From: Falsiruegeria mediterranea M17
GTDB lineage: Bacteria; Pseudomonadota; Alphaproteobacteria; Rhodobacterales; Rhodobacteraceae
Length of the DNA stretch: 64,000 bases
Assembly: GCF_900302455.1 (NCBI RefSeq)
Contig: NZ_ONZG01000014.1
Location: forward strand, 1 to 64,000
Direction of reading: 5' to 3'
Within the stretch, counting starts at the first letter, position 1, and each line of letters opens with the position of its first letter. Below the pieces are notes generated by a model. The model saw nothing but the letters and a program-made list of their open reading frames with translations. It made no database searches and was not told the origin of the DNA. The position numbers and the translations under genes are program-made. This document shows, in pieces, positions 53,401 through 54,101 of the stretch.

Positions 53401-54001
53401 GTTTGGTGGCGCAGGACGGGATATTTTGATTGCAAATCAAAAAGGTGACAGACTGTTCGACCACACAGGCAATTTCGACACCTTTATTGTGCCCTTCAAT
53501 CAACAGGGCGCACCGACAATCAACCGGTTGCTTAGCCCGGCCTCCATTCAGTTTTGGTACGATCTGTCCAAGGCTTCGGGTGCTGACCAAACACGAGCTG
53601 GGGATGAAGGTACCGATCCTGCCCGGAACGGTGAACCGGCGGGTGAAATTGGTATGGTGTTACAGCAAGATGATGACTGGCAGCGTAATACCGGTGCTCC
53701 GGACAACCCCAGACCCGGGTCAAATCCGGTAGCGATCCAGGCGACAATTTCGGAGATTCGGTTGGCCAGAAGCCTAGACCTTATCACCTTGGATGAGGGC
53801 GGCTTGCCCGACAGCATCGAAGAAACAACGCGAATTCGGTCCGATGCCTTTACCGTGATAGAGGATGATGGCTCGATTGCGCCTGTGTGGGAAGTATTGC
53901 CGGACGGTACACAACTGGCTCCTGGAACATTTGCTATTGGTGCTGCTTCTACGATCAATTCTGGAAGCGGAAGCGGGAACGGAAATGGGCGCAAAAAATA
54001 G
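23408..54001 (+). CDS. Giant (10,197-aa) LEPR-XLL-type surface protein with RTX-like, beta-helix-like and metalloprotease regions
   Basis: One uninterrupted 30.6-kb frame. An in-frame TGA at 23399-23401 fixes ATG 23408 as the start. Layout by approximate residue: 1-40 basic Arg-rich leader with no classical signal peptide; 42-54 LEPMEPRILLAAD, an LEPR-XLL-type motif; 338-1615 RTX-like blocks alternating with flagellin-IN-like segments; 1620-4940 Gly/Ala/Thr/Ser-rich repeats resembling stacked beta-helix turns; 4944-5046 a cadherin-like domain; 5047-5195 a metzincin-like segment with HEMGHVLGLEH at 5160-5170; 5200-9000 further repeats, including a YYV module; 9025-10021 a long RTX-like block rich in GGxGxD; and a short Gly/Ser/Asn tail ending in RKK. 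The composition (acidic, almost Cys-free) fits a calcium-binding surface adhesin or layer. No T1SS ABC exporter is nearby; the downstream SecA/M50/HlyD operon is the probable exporter. No repeats have collapsed into frameshifts, implying strong selection. Confidence 0.9.
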   Translation: MAYPFATREERAVFDTSPSRRFRRALYRLFRRSVDSTSRAALEPMEPRILLAADLALNYTATSADEEITVRIASDDTDNDDLTPDVAVIQILRIENDDSETLLAQGELGPNNTVSLVTGGGADTVLFEATDAPTDSILSLDLTIETGEGSDRIEIDSTSINTVLSGAFEPTITATMGNGSGDVFAMTGSFDGAFELNGVGAGGVNDNVVDVTFSGAECVEGGTADDVFTFSAAADFSLGIDAGDGDDMVIAPASDRSTVEVTGEGAVSIFDGDRTTSKSLLANVTQVERLEGGAGYASLDISGFSAVSVDLTQNTADIDPGADDGSEFEVFKFDAVLGTSGADTLIGDALDNTLVSGGGDDSLSGGAGRDTYEFGATVGAVTIQENDAALQGEIDTIDLSSTGFGVRLTMADSGTLVFDEVTVSGTTVTSQANGFGLTTIGVENILVNAAQENILDYAAFTTGVSVSLGQEIAEGLGTVRGFDHVIGSSTAANEIYGDSGANFLIGGSASDTLGSGGGTDTLMGGDEIDRLVERSDASMTLTDTQITIGSTVSTLASIETAELIGGLSENVLSASAFTLGGVTLDGGFNVYLDQLNGGSGLGTTDEDTINLATAFDTPLTSLNQGRGVDIQTGTDFTIQLATGGSDEFAVDLDGATTVAEVFTKIREAAASENFDSRFRVELNANGTGISFADSTGATLTRDMTVVAGSSRAAYDLGLIPDPSVVSVNIPVLDDGSFSPGLVGDEISRVDADVTITLSDGTVFDVNLSSEATVRELMTTISDLSNDLEMELRSDGRGFVLTDNSGGLGSFTIANANNSTAGTVLGIAGTGAAGVLTGTQIVAAGSELDGRSDDDTLLGTVMADVFIGGGGSDSIVGGSGDDTVFALRDDDIVLTDSSMTVASVGENDSLSGIVAANLTGGDSDNEFDASMFTGSVTMDGGIGDDTLIGGSGNDQFTGNRGIDSIVGGMGDDSLVELGNSRFILDDTSIDQGEGATETATFSIPASVVGGFYTISFGSDVSRDIAWDADSATIKASLYGLSDGLLNDQTIDVVDGASAGTFTITFIGDLAGKDITQAITVDGSRLQEAASTGVTVNVTTVDGAESPNTLSSIEFADLTGGSGANTFDASGFSGAVKITANEGNDVVVGTSNADTILGGAGFDRITGAGGNDSLDGGSDYDVLIEEGNETTITLTDSTLTRGSQVDSLSGFETAELTGGNAAQTITASGFSGAGTAATTELRFLNYDPANGFGGVTFAEGELTSLNGQEATTLLNTLFGQNGLQAVQGATAALSADIRVTRSDGVDVDIDLSSAVTLQDVLTLLSADAQLSAALSSDGLAIELTDSSGGNGAFSVAALNGSLAADTLGILNVGVGVSANVLRGNNLADGASDVRITTTDGRRIDIDFGAQGAKATIQDVLDAISAADANLTASFSAGSIVVTDSSNGSGTLTLTSLNKVDVPNEPDSRVDTAADLGFEASNTGTVVGATRVLTGSPLAVGFVTIDGAAGSDTITGTSGRDLLSGGEGADSIIGGLGTDTIVEDRSTESTAKSITLTNSRLTIGSEGVDSLTGVEQAWLIGTQAAEAIDASAFSSGLVVLETGGGGDTLSGGTVENVYRIDTSNISRNTITPPVNVNAGTVDKDEVQIVLSSGNVSQSDLTGWVSVSGTVSTTLTPDEDSDNKIILTSDLTNVNGDITLAAESIDTRGYDITTAGSNPGDIKIKAETKKTDVGAISMKSDFSGPRKVTIGDGTILDASSSVGGVAGGAITIEAIDDLADFTAFGFANVDINKTEIDIGAATIKGGRVEIRSEAETIHLSTNSSSVASKLMSWLEGLSAWVGVHVSLPEASINLNAGDSPAGDLVIEAESVDIISSAAGIVKSAPYSYLFGVAVGVLDSKSTVDVGQVKITSTNDTILRSTVDNIADIVADVGPFDFAFASEKVKRQAYALAISRVNSVNHVHVGSDAQITSTQGSVIVQADTEDRNRTLARSTTGTDGKIGIAIAISVETGNTEAYVDGTVSAAQNVIVRATQQRQPVSASNFFIFPGIANGTAANSGVGTNSTGSLEADIRGSAVNTGTTGLYLLIGVIQNARGKQWDTFAARGEDSQRASWQFSGALSIEVDSNTVKARIGNPNDAFVTDVEAGGDITVLAQVEARPDVTASASATAEDVSDGNTVRSISGRQVKGDVDTGVSISVYVGSYNNQTTAFIDDASVDAGGTLSVNALSLNQITPSDLYGANLVKTFAERTPDYQSGSAGEVTLKEDDVVKVSENHAAGGDVGTTYEYVGATGVMRKLDEEDYSDKTNWRVVNLKESGSSAAFSQLMTYLDDNMGLDNNLIDAWSQATAQGQKETAVAIATGLFLTNHSATAEIRSGARINQDTASISRSGTQNVSVFARTVNDLVQLGGNFTIPNPNILLRSGTSINSWGFQNPAKGFTLLGTGSSDTETAVGIAALVNNLRDQSTAGIADGAVVFADTLDVEAENDGVQVVVAASGGASKEASGNGVVLAHILSNDATAYVEDNANVTVTGAANVKASDTTKIWNVAGSLAMSRRTGIGGSFALNFIDRDVDARIGAAWDEATPNGTGTFSAGGQVTVEGKVAGNIRSISVAGATPTVPTPDAPDDDEPEETRVSFAVSLALNSVTDDSRAYLRNVDLSASDVVVDSIFTPDVLAVSVGGALAKGEGSAVGIAGAFAVNLLNDQILAFAVDSKNTRGISTTNSFTVRATDDARVTAGAGALAVSWGGGSTNNGSNTSFSLGISLAINAIGTIGDGSGGAVQTTWIDAEALDKHDVKAWVQDAVLNVGGALTVKGSVGANSEVLAVSVAGALARQSAGTAVSTGASTSIAVAGGFAINIITRDIDGFIDNSTVVTPVSQNGGALNVQALDLSSSVAAWGFGAAVAYADAFGNPSSNTVGVSIGIGIGLNDVRQTLDARIKNTTVDVKGSPTVEARASTNALSVGVGIAIGLAFGKGGTAAVTGAGSAAVNRVINTSTASIQRGSARTETVAATGTVTVKAVEESNLTAVAAALGVSAASGKGAFALSVGASVTINELGELGGSDKRAGVEAFISGMPVTAGTGINVLATASSELTGVAISVAASGAKSSNGTAVTLTGAGAGVYNTVRMDVEAEVRDDAALRTTDASAPVTVRARDWIETDADAGGLAFAIALTGNGGSGSLAVGAGVAETNFDVTVMALVDNSTVHSTGDITVEAISTTEDNPGSDDKYDTVAFSGALGVAKGSALSGGLAFAGAFATAKIDVRISAKITNSTAVRDNNGDNVDDVAIHSDGAVNLIAKDQGRVRTDGGGVAIFAAVGAGSGNSASLGFAVGWSLSRTDVGYGTGHSTTASIEGSNVVGDSVSLTSESEFYVDTLSIGGALGAGGFGNSSVAFAFGGAGAVSINRSKINTTAQITGSGTISATSGAASITARDMSRMNADAGGVALAIAVATQNGGGAGAISIGVGVAENTVENNTSAKISAANVTASGDVSVVAQAGKSDQTRFKAWSLAGAGSGGVSTSQGVFTGAFAGAFAVSNNVVTQNTSASIVSAANVTSTGGAVNVLSRDYTSLDTDAGGYGVSLALALSGASLATVGASIGAAFAKNDLGGLNTANIDGSEVEGSSGVTVDALTTGQETKSKTIGTNANSATLDTLQSSGHGFKSGDQVVYRQADGQAAIGGLVDGEKYIVYKNGDNSIKLLKTVPGGVVFENETSPATQDVVFNAEKNTIKAKNSSGGIEGFFDDLTVGNRVRLSGGTTGTYLVTDISDDGSEITVSASTPVLADATITSKVFFRDANIVDITGGATSAAHKLVVIEKTNAKALGLAVAIAGSSQSTFALGISGAGSEARNLSDMQTESFIRGGRSAAPGVDVEAVSGSVTVSATEEGIHLTDSGGYSIAAGISLDGAGIGVAVGGSVSENKIGDSSTKREFTAANLSSDNYSLNVSGHGLNTGDRVRFTNLDLANNKADLGGLDSGQDYYAIRVNDNMVKLARSKSDAELGSLNDNSNAILLSDTGIDGSTKYALETGGSVIRAFIEDADVTANQDVNVAAKNSMGVDSFTLVGGLGGSGGSGFALGLTFVGAGSLNTVAVDALAAIGGGSNVIATSGGVTVSAEDDSTIVSDSGGFAISVGIATGGVGVGISVGFALSENTVGNHTVAVVEDAVVSAGTDVNVTADSASDIKSFSFGGAGALAVGSDGGGGVAGAGAGSANTVTSVVSAQIDNAQTDGSSGHAITAGQNITVSAQDQSRIESKAHGGAVAAGFGKVGVAVAIAGVNSDNIIKNRVSAEVLDSTLDASSGQITVSASTPSGMFIDSEAIAVSVGVAAGKGGVSFSGGGAYADNEVANSVLSRIVNTSSASTGGILGNAAADILASGGIAVTARDESTITSDTDSIAVAAAGGKFGFSASVGLTENINDIKTSVTSYFEGDARVTLGGMEVTADGAGFIYTKGLATSVAVAVALFGGGVAVAGAKATATIAGSVQATIAANSRIDLDHATNGDLTVAAFTSAEAEARSTGVSVAAGTLAAVAVGSSKAESTLTRTVNASMAGVVLDASDVTVSGELDGTLKTKSFALAGGLALLSVNVAGSDAITTATPTVTADLSGQVGSDLAPIDGNVIVRAGSILAANAESFGGAFTLLGVSVSSSTAKITQSPTIRASIGGTSSKKATIDATGGVVLAGLSNWRQNGLNFAQAEVKSEAVSDAPSGGLFAFNPLGGDDPDGAVATVSVTPTVDADLEEHADIDVSGDLDVLALSAANIKSDAESDVVALIGVGDAVSEAVASGTMTAQVSATDVMVGSDLRVIGGATHKANAVADAFALSLGTTRGKANGYTRPTITAKLGGTADVDVDGDVALLSIAEETATADAKSWGIASKEPQDYEDEANHNAGLDAGAQLNVGGSAIVATPNKLDVLPFLTSDNNLNTTPTTIDAVITRMETIISNTGPALSTPAALTVQDGQTAVRDFASDVTDADGDTDFVYSVTGGADAGAFEFVGSTLTLLTAADLNNPGDAGNTGVYDVTVSVADLNGGIVEKTLTVSIVSTTALLDGEIGIVSSVVLTDGELQTIAAAAKDRWRNSGLSVEQELLLDGMDFQVVDQPGQILALASQQRIQVDPTAASTGWFIDLTPDEDEEYEGSGNELTATVGLPKSRIDLLTVLMHEMGHVLGLEHSEGDDLMGEGIARGERLLPATSLAAGAVSNPNEIHTAVANVAFQGAGGSTVIGGEEDKSDQAASIGLSMIKELNAVSQSNVNLSFGAGSLLSVGEQNANGDLYIGVLNRHTARAEGGGVSIGVASVGVIDANAHVGGTVNISFDGTISYPKGLTLEVANVGSASAKGAALTVGGIAGFGVSSNAVVNPTVNVFVNNNSVITTGGDFTLRTLSTANATAVSTGIAGSYAASIGVALANAEVAPTITTYVGENARINAAGNITIETLHNVGRDFRPNGGGAYATAESSSGALFGAGSGADADARAAAVVSAEIRSGAILDAGGNIVVRAVSDNTAEADAFGLAIGGVAIGVSLADARSEGITTASVDGTLLAGGNATVEAISLDTARTDVTAAAGGIVSGSGADGDARATPTTSAYIAANRTANVTGALTVSANATPQALSDVGGFAIGGVTVGVQKSYARTGANVDAFVGSGAQLTVGSLNIQGILSKPTSGRSAQAFASGVAGGLVGINGTNVDTLTDSVVDAYISDNVQIGSVGNVNVSAFSTSTSFAEATGIAIGLLAAGANPADAVSSITTNASIATGVVINAGGALAVEATASDEVRARARSGSGGIIVGSAADAETRSTGQTRATLSAASVVAGGLTLRSTHDADFDGQADSTSAALAGKSGAYATNTSNTTVASTVAANTIVLSTGDIVIEAINRSDKNQIGGGYNVQSGSGGVIDLPATRSTSTILKDTEVVIGAGAVLTLAGSSVAPGSVRIASTNAVTARDRAKLDSGGAIAIAKATSVVQAGTTADAMDADVTIGAGALIDSTGNVIIAAHTTTDVSSSANSKTYGLAGAAQGASVSRVEADHLITVNGEVRSDEKVTVSAGRSASGTANSLIATARTDLWNKTAFPVQTDPDADAYTNTVNKVLISGTGALRSVGDVEVEAVAGTLTPFGQGIGKDLYRQLGEDIVNGLGSLVGAEEVSFDIKDGSSNKSSVAEVQNDGVLEAGIQNTQFITIDEFVGIPTNTGFQPPKTFDPSSAIDFDTNTITFAGGVPNGVTEGAEVVYRANGGDPLETTSQGFLVDGSVYFAVNVDTVAGTLQLAKENSDPSVSTPEVLDLISTGFTGNSHSVGLFTLQNGDPYPFQISNDLNSGLPLISEGVDIPRLERQNVGADLAARVAELRSQLTSNAGDPVVSASLEQQISNLERQAQSLGLLGSDGAILEGLDVAVIVIDSITARVGNVVVKADEFYGSGNISAPGDAEISVVNDSPYYLQIGDLTIPTEEGGKLFFNGVSVTSNAEINQINNIRTASFGTIETDATSATPSISVISTFEPAFAAQAEFANALPPSINIAGTIDVLTGDLFLTNLEGSIYVTGELIAANIDINAGQDFVLTETGVTHIGGDPRGQWFTEWNAAEADALGDLSANRAVNVATPTVSGPKSGGSISAGGNVFINAEFLNINGTIQSGRPDRVLTLGTSLNATIASAQSTYDSAANKARFRYTDLVLEPTLDEDGVLRLDAASLVDDTTITAVWDAQEREIVVNNVALSGGYISLFGHMLSTGDSNGANNRGTIRAVDGFGRISIDNQTNYAMRLNNLDTGGADGIEGEIVIQDVSKLDAGGAPIKTTFTRVGNTIFKRVEADGNTTTTQTSGRSTTYDISDGQIYRWNRGQDRTVTTTKSWERSTYLGFINTPPSGNPDNISVSPSDPRPLSPDGEIVATIADIQSNDSRGDDLTAVPAGYEFGYTASLDSPERQIGNYTTKKTTGWWVFSKTTYTYYFVFQSGYSDYFRHSVKADYDVNIEFSGYETGDINVTSGGDIRIASNITNASGDVSLTSTAGEIEQINEAALITARNLTTNAANGVGNERPLNVSFTGSTLSATVGSGDINFVSNTKVDVERAVASNGDVFITAEGNVNFIGNESLGNVVKGGRVEIVSNSGRIGTVGNRLLIDTGEDFQADDGLVAIASGGVHVEEIDGDLGLITVRAGGDVTIVSDGGIRDQNSAQQRDERAISTLTDLWNDMDLVDVVADEFSVSGQNTIIAYEASKNFAYSRYWSEARNLRQAQASYEFAAADIQGDTVDLGLEHNLSSGEAVRVALSGGEGTVGLNADTVYYVVVQDGTTIGFASTRSAALSGTTDVALAPSGTDAVTKFHMGVGLFTPAPETLDTNAEQIDLGYEHGFVTGEAVTYRLASGPAGVSGVQDGTDYYVHVVNSTTISLADTRADALAGTNLVDLGTNERRSIDITNVSAAVDNAEFTPYAISEANVLSDGETFVFNGGHKLQDGDRLRYDDVAGSSPVGDLSDATTYYVHVINDASFKLTASRADALSGNNFVAAVTTAVDDPTATGGTLTRIDSTLSFSTAHQLLSGDAVIYSGGGAPDFGLVAGETYYVHRVTDQIVKLATSSDDAIAGIGFIALDASGLTPSGSPQFTILSEHQIARYSTDAFDQGSYEFSADKVQQLLDAGLTTAEIDALEAQEASELADIETELALSADNQLYNPDYSFVLASNDPLRQNLTEGATWTDSELKNSITKSIVLKTVTDTTAAEEEPNVTGQSISLVAQDGNIGISEGEVVIDLTNIGTISEAGKIALASAERDDLTFLDINGNELSNDSVVPAVTLVVSLREDVDIKLEGGTVTVDATDKVFLGSEVDINVESVVAGEALRIKGDGAIYAVGTGLVQGDGIILEAADGNNIGTVSDALKSNLVGTGLLTARADNIWLTETTGDMRLDFVFAKNSATLTALSGSIVDGLDDAVLNIQTPVLHLSASDRIGAQNGAADGFLETLVSDSLSATAGSHISIANLTEAQLLDQITSETGNVNLVVTGNARLGLITALFGVVTVSASGAIVDENGSLSNIDASGAALHATHIGEDSNALNTQLGNLEAEARTGGIWIANVGNLRIGGSSAILNGLLAVEEVDVASIGNITVDEMVEATGTDAPILLHASGTLALSALSRILTVEGGIDLEAGLDIAVGAGALVTVNNGARGVRMTADAQRNQVGYPTSDGQGAISMDDGSVVDAAEGLIEVLAPQNVTVSLLRTTGDVSVVSDTGSILDADVDGGTDIEATNLTLSAGNSIGTAANPLEIDSNTGNAYLNLIEATNNVYLVEVSGPLRPGTVTAQNGVASVQVRDNAGTGDDLLLDPATRIQAGTDIFVVAGDDLALADGGRLDAGVSVFVGADLPSEDADPGNGAAVLLAGSIAAPVISVQTGDDEDSITLDSPEFTGAATVYGGASNDVITVLRLQTQQTSDSLRVEGQAGDDEVFVTISDQGSNYLIDVVSDGFATSDLLTIYGLDRADAGDNFLLRAAEDTVTNGTAFAAALRENDNVERVNYGKSLDHLVLETLDGDDTVSVDDNWTETTIRLGEGSDTSQVGQIFKSERDAAANVAATDEFETIATTRGFLSNGISFATVIEGEKGEDVFVVFRNTAELTLRGGDDDDLFVVRSFAEEGSFESDVDAGEGFDTVEYVSNATVNVNGGAGIDTLRLIGTEFSDEYLITATKVTGAGREITYDEIEILEVDGAEGDDTFFVTSTGTSVTETRLYGGLGSDNFEIGGDYAGVEGADKQMFQGEGPHTVAAIQGRLILDGFGGDGSITGLGEPVMLPGETSDLASTGSVLSFDGSLSVVFDAMTVPASELYDYINATDGVDEISDLVGLTIEISAGPGLRRFWRIAEISEDNGIASLVLERPSGTEANSELPDATSSYAITRASANFFVDEAFTVDRLTIYDDGNSLSSTGGIRSASTSLTPSDVINVYGLGMGAEGIDYGSLEAVEILLGSGDDTFEVTTTQNGSITAVHGGGGNDHITVTDRGTTEQKFDRFGELVATLAAPLVVFGDTTASGERYSDESTAINPGFGRAGVQAGNDTIVANGPTDTLIVFGGAGNDSIVGGISGDKLAGGSGDDTLVGNGGVDILYGDNGINLDLEARIATITWENEGQTEVAGDDLTQAGSDELFGNVGNDFIFGDFGEIVQGPGVDPLLTNDQVQIARTQNVDVSGDDTVFAGSEDDVVFGGGGGDQLVSVSGQNIFIGDGGQVAFNPSETVVQTLDGAIGGNDTVLGGMNGDTVLGGAGGDQLITSDGDDLNLGDLGIVTISASSVSVSSQHSDVSGNDTIVSGNDRDINVGGTGSDFISSGDQSDIDLGDHGTVVVTASGVAIETALPGIGDGDELISGDGADVQIGGFGADTIFGGQGDDLALGDAARVQLLGNVLVLAETIETALAFDDRIFGQSGDDIVIGGSGNDLLDGGFDRDLVLGDNVSLDRRGDLGSSVWARFRTLSDGEIYDPTIAPGRDGEVKITETNQADPAWNVPGEPSWATFLGEGAGGIGIEFLDVDAGNDQIAGGGHNDVIFGQLGNDTIQGDGSIGDVLVDAYRAEDGTLVVVASSEASTDGDDYIEGNSGSDVIFGNLGQDDIVGGTSSLFGITESSRRSDGSDLIFGGAGTRIGRNDFGDETLLADGASLFNDDPLGEIHARDADTILGDNGNIYRLQAADGTPLSFAYDSYTGVSGLKIAVRATELLDYTAGGADFDPVRAATDQGAADEIHGEGGDDFAYGMTGNDILFGDAQNDDLIGGWGHDWISGGTGQDGVLGDDGRIFTSRNLVGLGEALYGVDPLTATDVSISIQGQIGGVTIYEDGELLKSVNLTPFNPDDPVGDQPLWASDPDFADDVIYGGLGNDFLHGGAGDDAISGAEALPLVGAAVNGVLYLSGFDLPGNAGGMLGFDTDPDRPLKFAAYDRNASQARISYSADGIDVPFLLDFAPFDGGPQGIPVDGETGAPTDGDDRIFGDLGNDWIVGGTGRDYMMGGYGLDLINADDDPRTNNVEDTDGSYADWVFGGAGRDILIANQKGDRLFDHTGNFDTFIVPFNQQGAPTINRLLSPASIQFWYDLSKASGADQTRAGDEGTDPARNGEPAGEIGMVLQQDDDWQRNTGAPDNPRPGSNPVAIQATISEIRLARSLDLITLDEGGLPDSIEETTRIRSDAFTVIEDDGSIAPVWEVLPDGTQLAPGTFAIGAASTINSGSGSGNGNGRKK
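23531..23569 (+). other. LEPR-XLL-type targeting/processing motif of the giant protein
   Basis: Residues 42-54 read LEPMEPRILLAAD, preceded by an Arg-rich segment (RRFRRALYRLFRRS). It matches the N-terminal LEPR-x-LL signature known from very large surface proteins, with Met for the usual Leu (MEPRILL). It is probably the recognition or cleavage site for the co-encoded export machinery. Confidence 0.75.
24418..28250 (+). repeat. N-terminal tandem modules: RTX-like blocks with 'TLTDS...DASGFSG' linkers and flagellin-IN-like inserts
   Basis: At least five modules share the order: acidic start (VERSDA, FALRDD, VELGNS, IEEGNE, VEDRST), 'xxLTDSxLTxGS', 'LSxxExAxLxGG', 'xDASxFSGxVTxDGG', then nonapeptide-like GGSGND/GADTxxGG runs. 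RTX-like runs start near 24420, 24896, 25945, 26220, 26830 and 27918. Segments near 25300-25560, 25650-25880, 27280-27500 and 27570-27780 resemble flagellar hook-associated (flagellin IN) motifs, e.g. VTITLSDGTVFDVNLSSEA. Confidence 0.6.
38236..38990 (+). other. Cadherin-like domain followed by metzincin-like zinc-protease segment
   Basis: Residues 4944-5046 look like a cadherin/Ig-like beta-sandwich (VTDADGDTDFVYSVTGGADA, then TGVYDVTVSVADLNGG). Residues 5047-5195 contain HEMGHVLGLEH, an intact HExxHxxGxxH zinc motif (His5160, Glu5161, His5164, His5170), followed by SEGDDLMGEG. The Met about 7 residues after the third His could be a short-range Met-turn-like residue. This segment could be a self-processing or host-directed protease. 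Confidence 0.65.
45119..46180 (+). repeat. Four tandem 'GDxVxY...YYVHxV...xLAxSRADAL' modules
   Basis: Four ~60-100-residue copies follow one another: HNLSSGEAVRVAL...YYVVVQDGTTIGFASTRSAAL; HGFVTGEAVTYRL...YYVHVVNSTTISLADTRADAL; HKLQDGDRLRYDD...YYVHVINDASFKLTASRADAL; HQLLSGDAVIYSG...YYVHRVTDQIVKLATSSDDAI. More diverged copies occur singly near 34366, 35237 and 41995. The conserved His-L-x-x-G-D start and YYV core suggest a small beta-domain. Confidence 0.7.
50480..53470 (+). repeat. C-terminal RTX-like calcium-binding repeat region
   Basis: Residues about 9025-10021 contain many GGxGxDxUx-type nonapeptides, such as FGGAGNDSIVGGISGDKLAG, GGSGDDTLVGNGGVDILYGD and FGDLGNDWIVGGTGRDYMMG, interrupted by 30-100-residue inserts. 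Such repeats fold into calcium-bound parallel beta-rolls after export. Confidence 0.85.
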
Positions 54002-54101
54002 GGCGCTGGGTCTCTTTGCAGGGTAGATCTAAGCAAATGGTAGCTTTCGAGACGGACATTCCGAAGTCTTGCAGTTGGTTTTCTGACAAGGGCGTCATTG
54101 C

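Noticed and set aside
23408-54001. CRISPR array or DNA-level satellite in the giant gene
   Set aside because: The repetition is at protein level with diverged codons; no constant DNA repeats with regular spacers are present.
23674-54036. Many long minus-strand frames opposite the giant gene
   Set aside because: They are low-complexity Ser/Pro/Thr/Ala-rich translations of the repeat region and have no recognisable domains.
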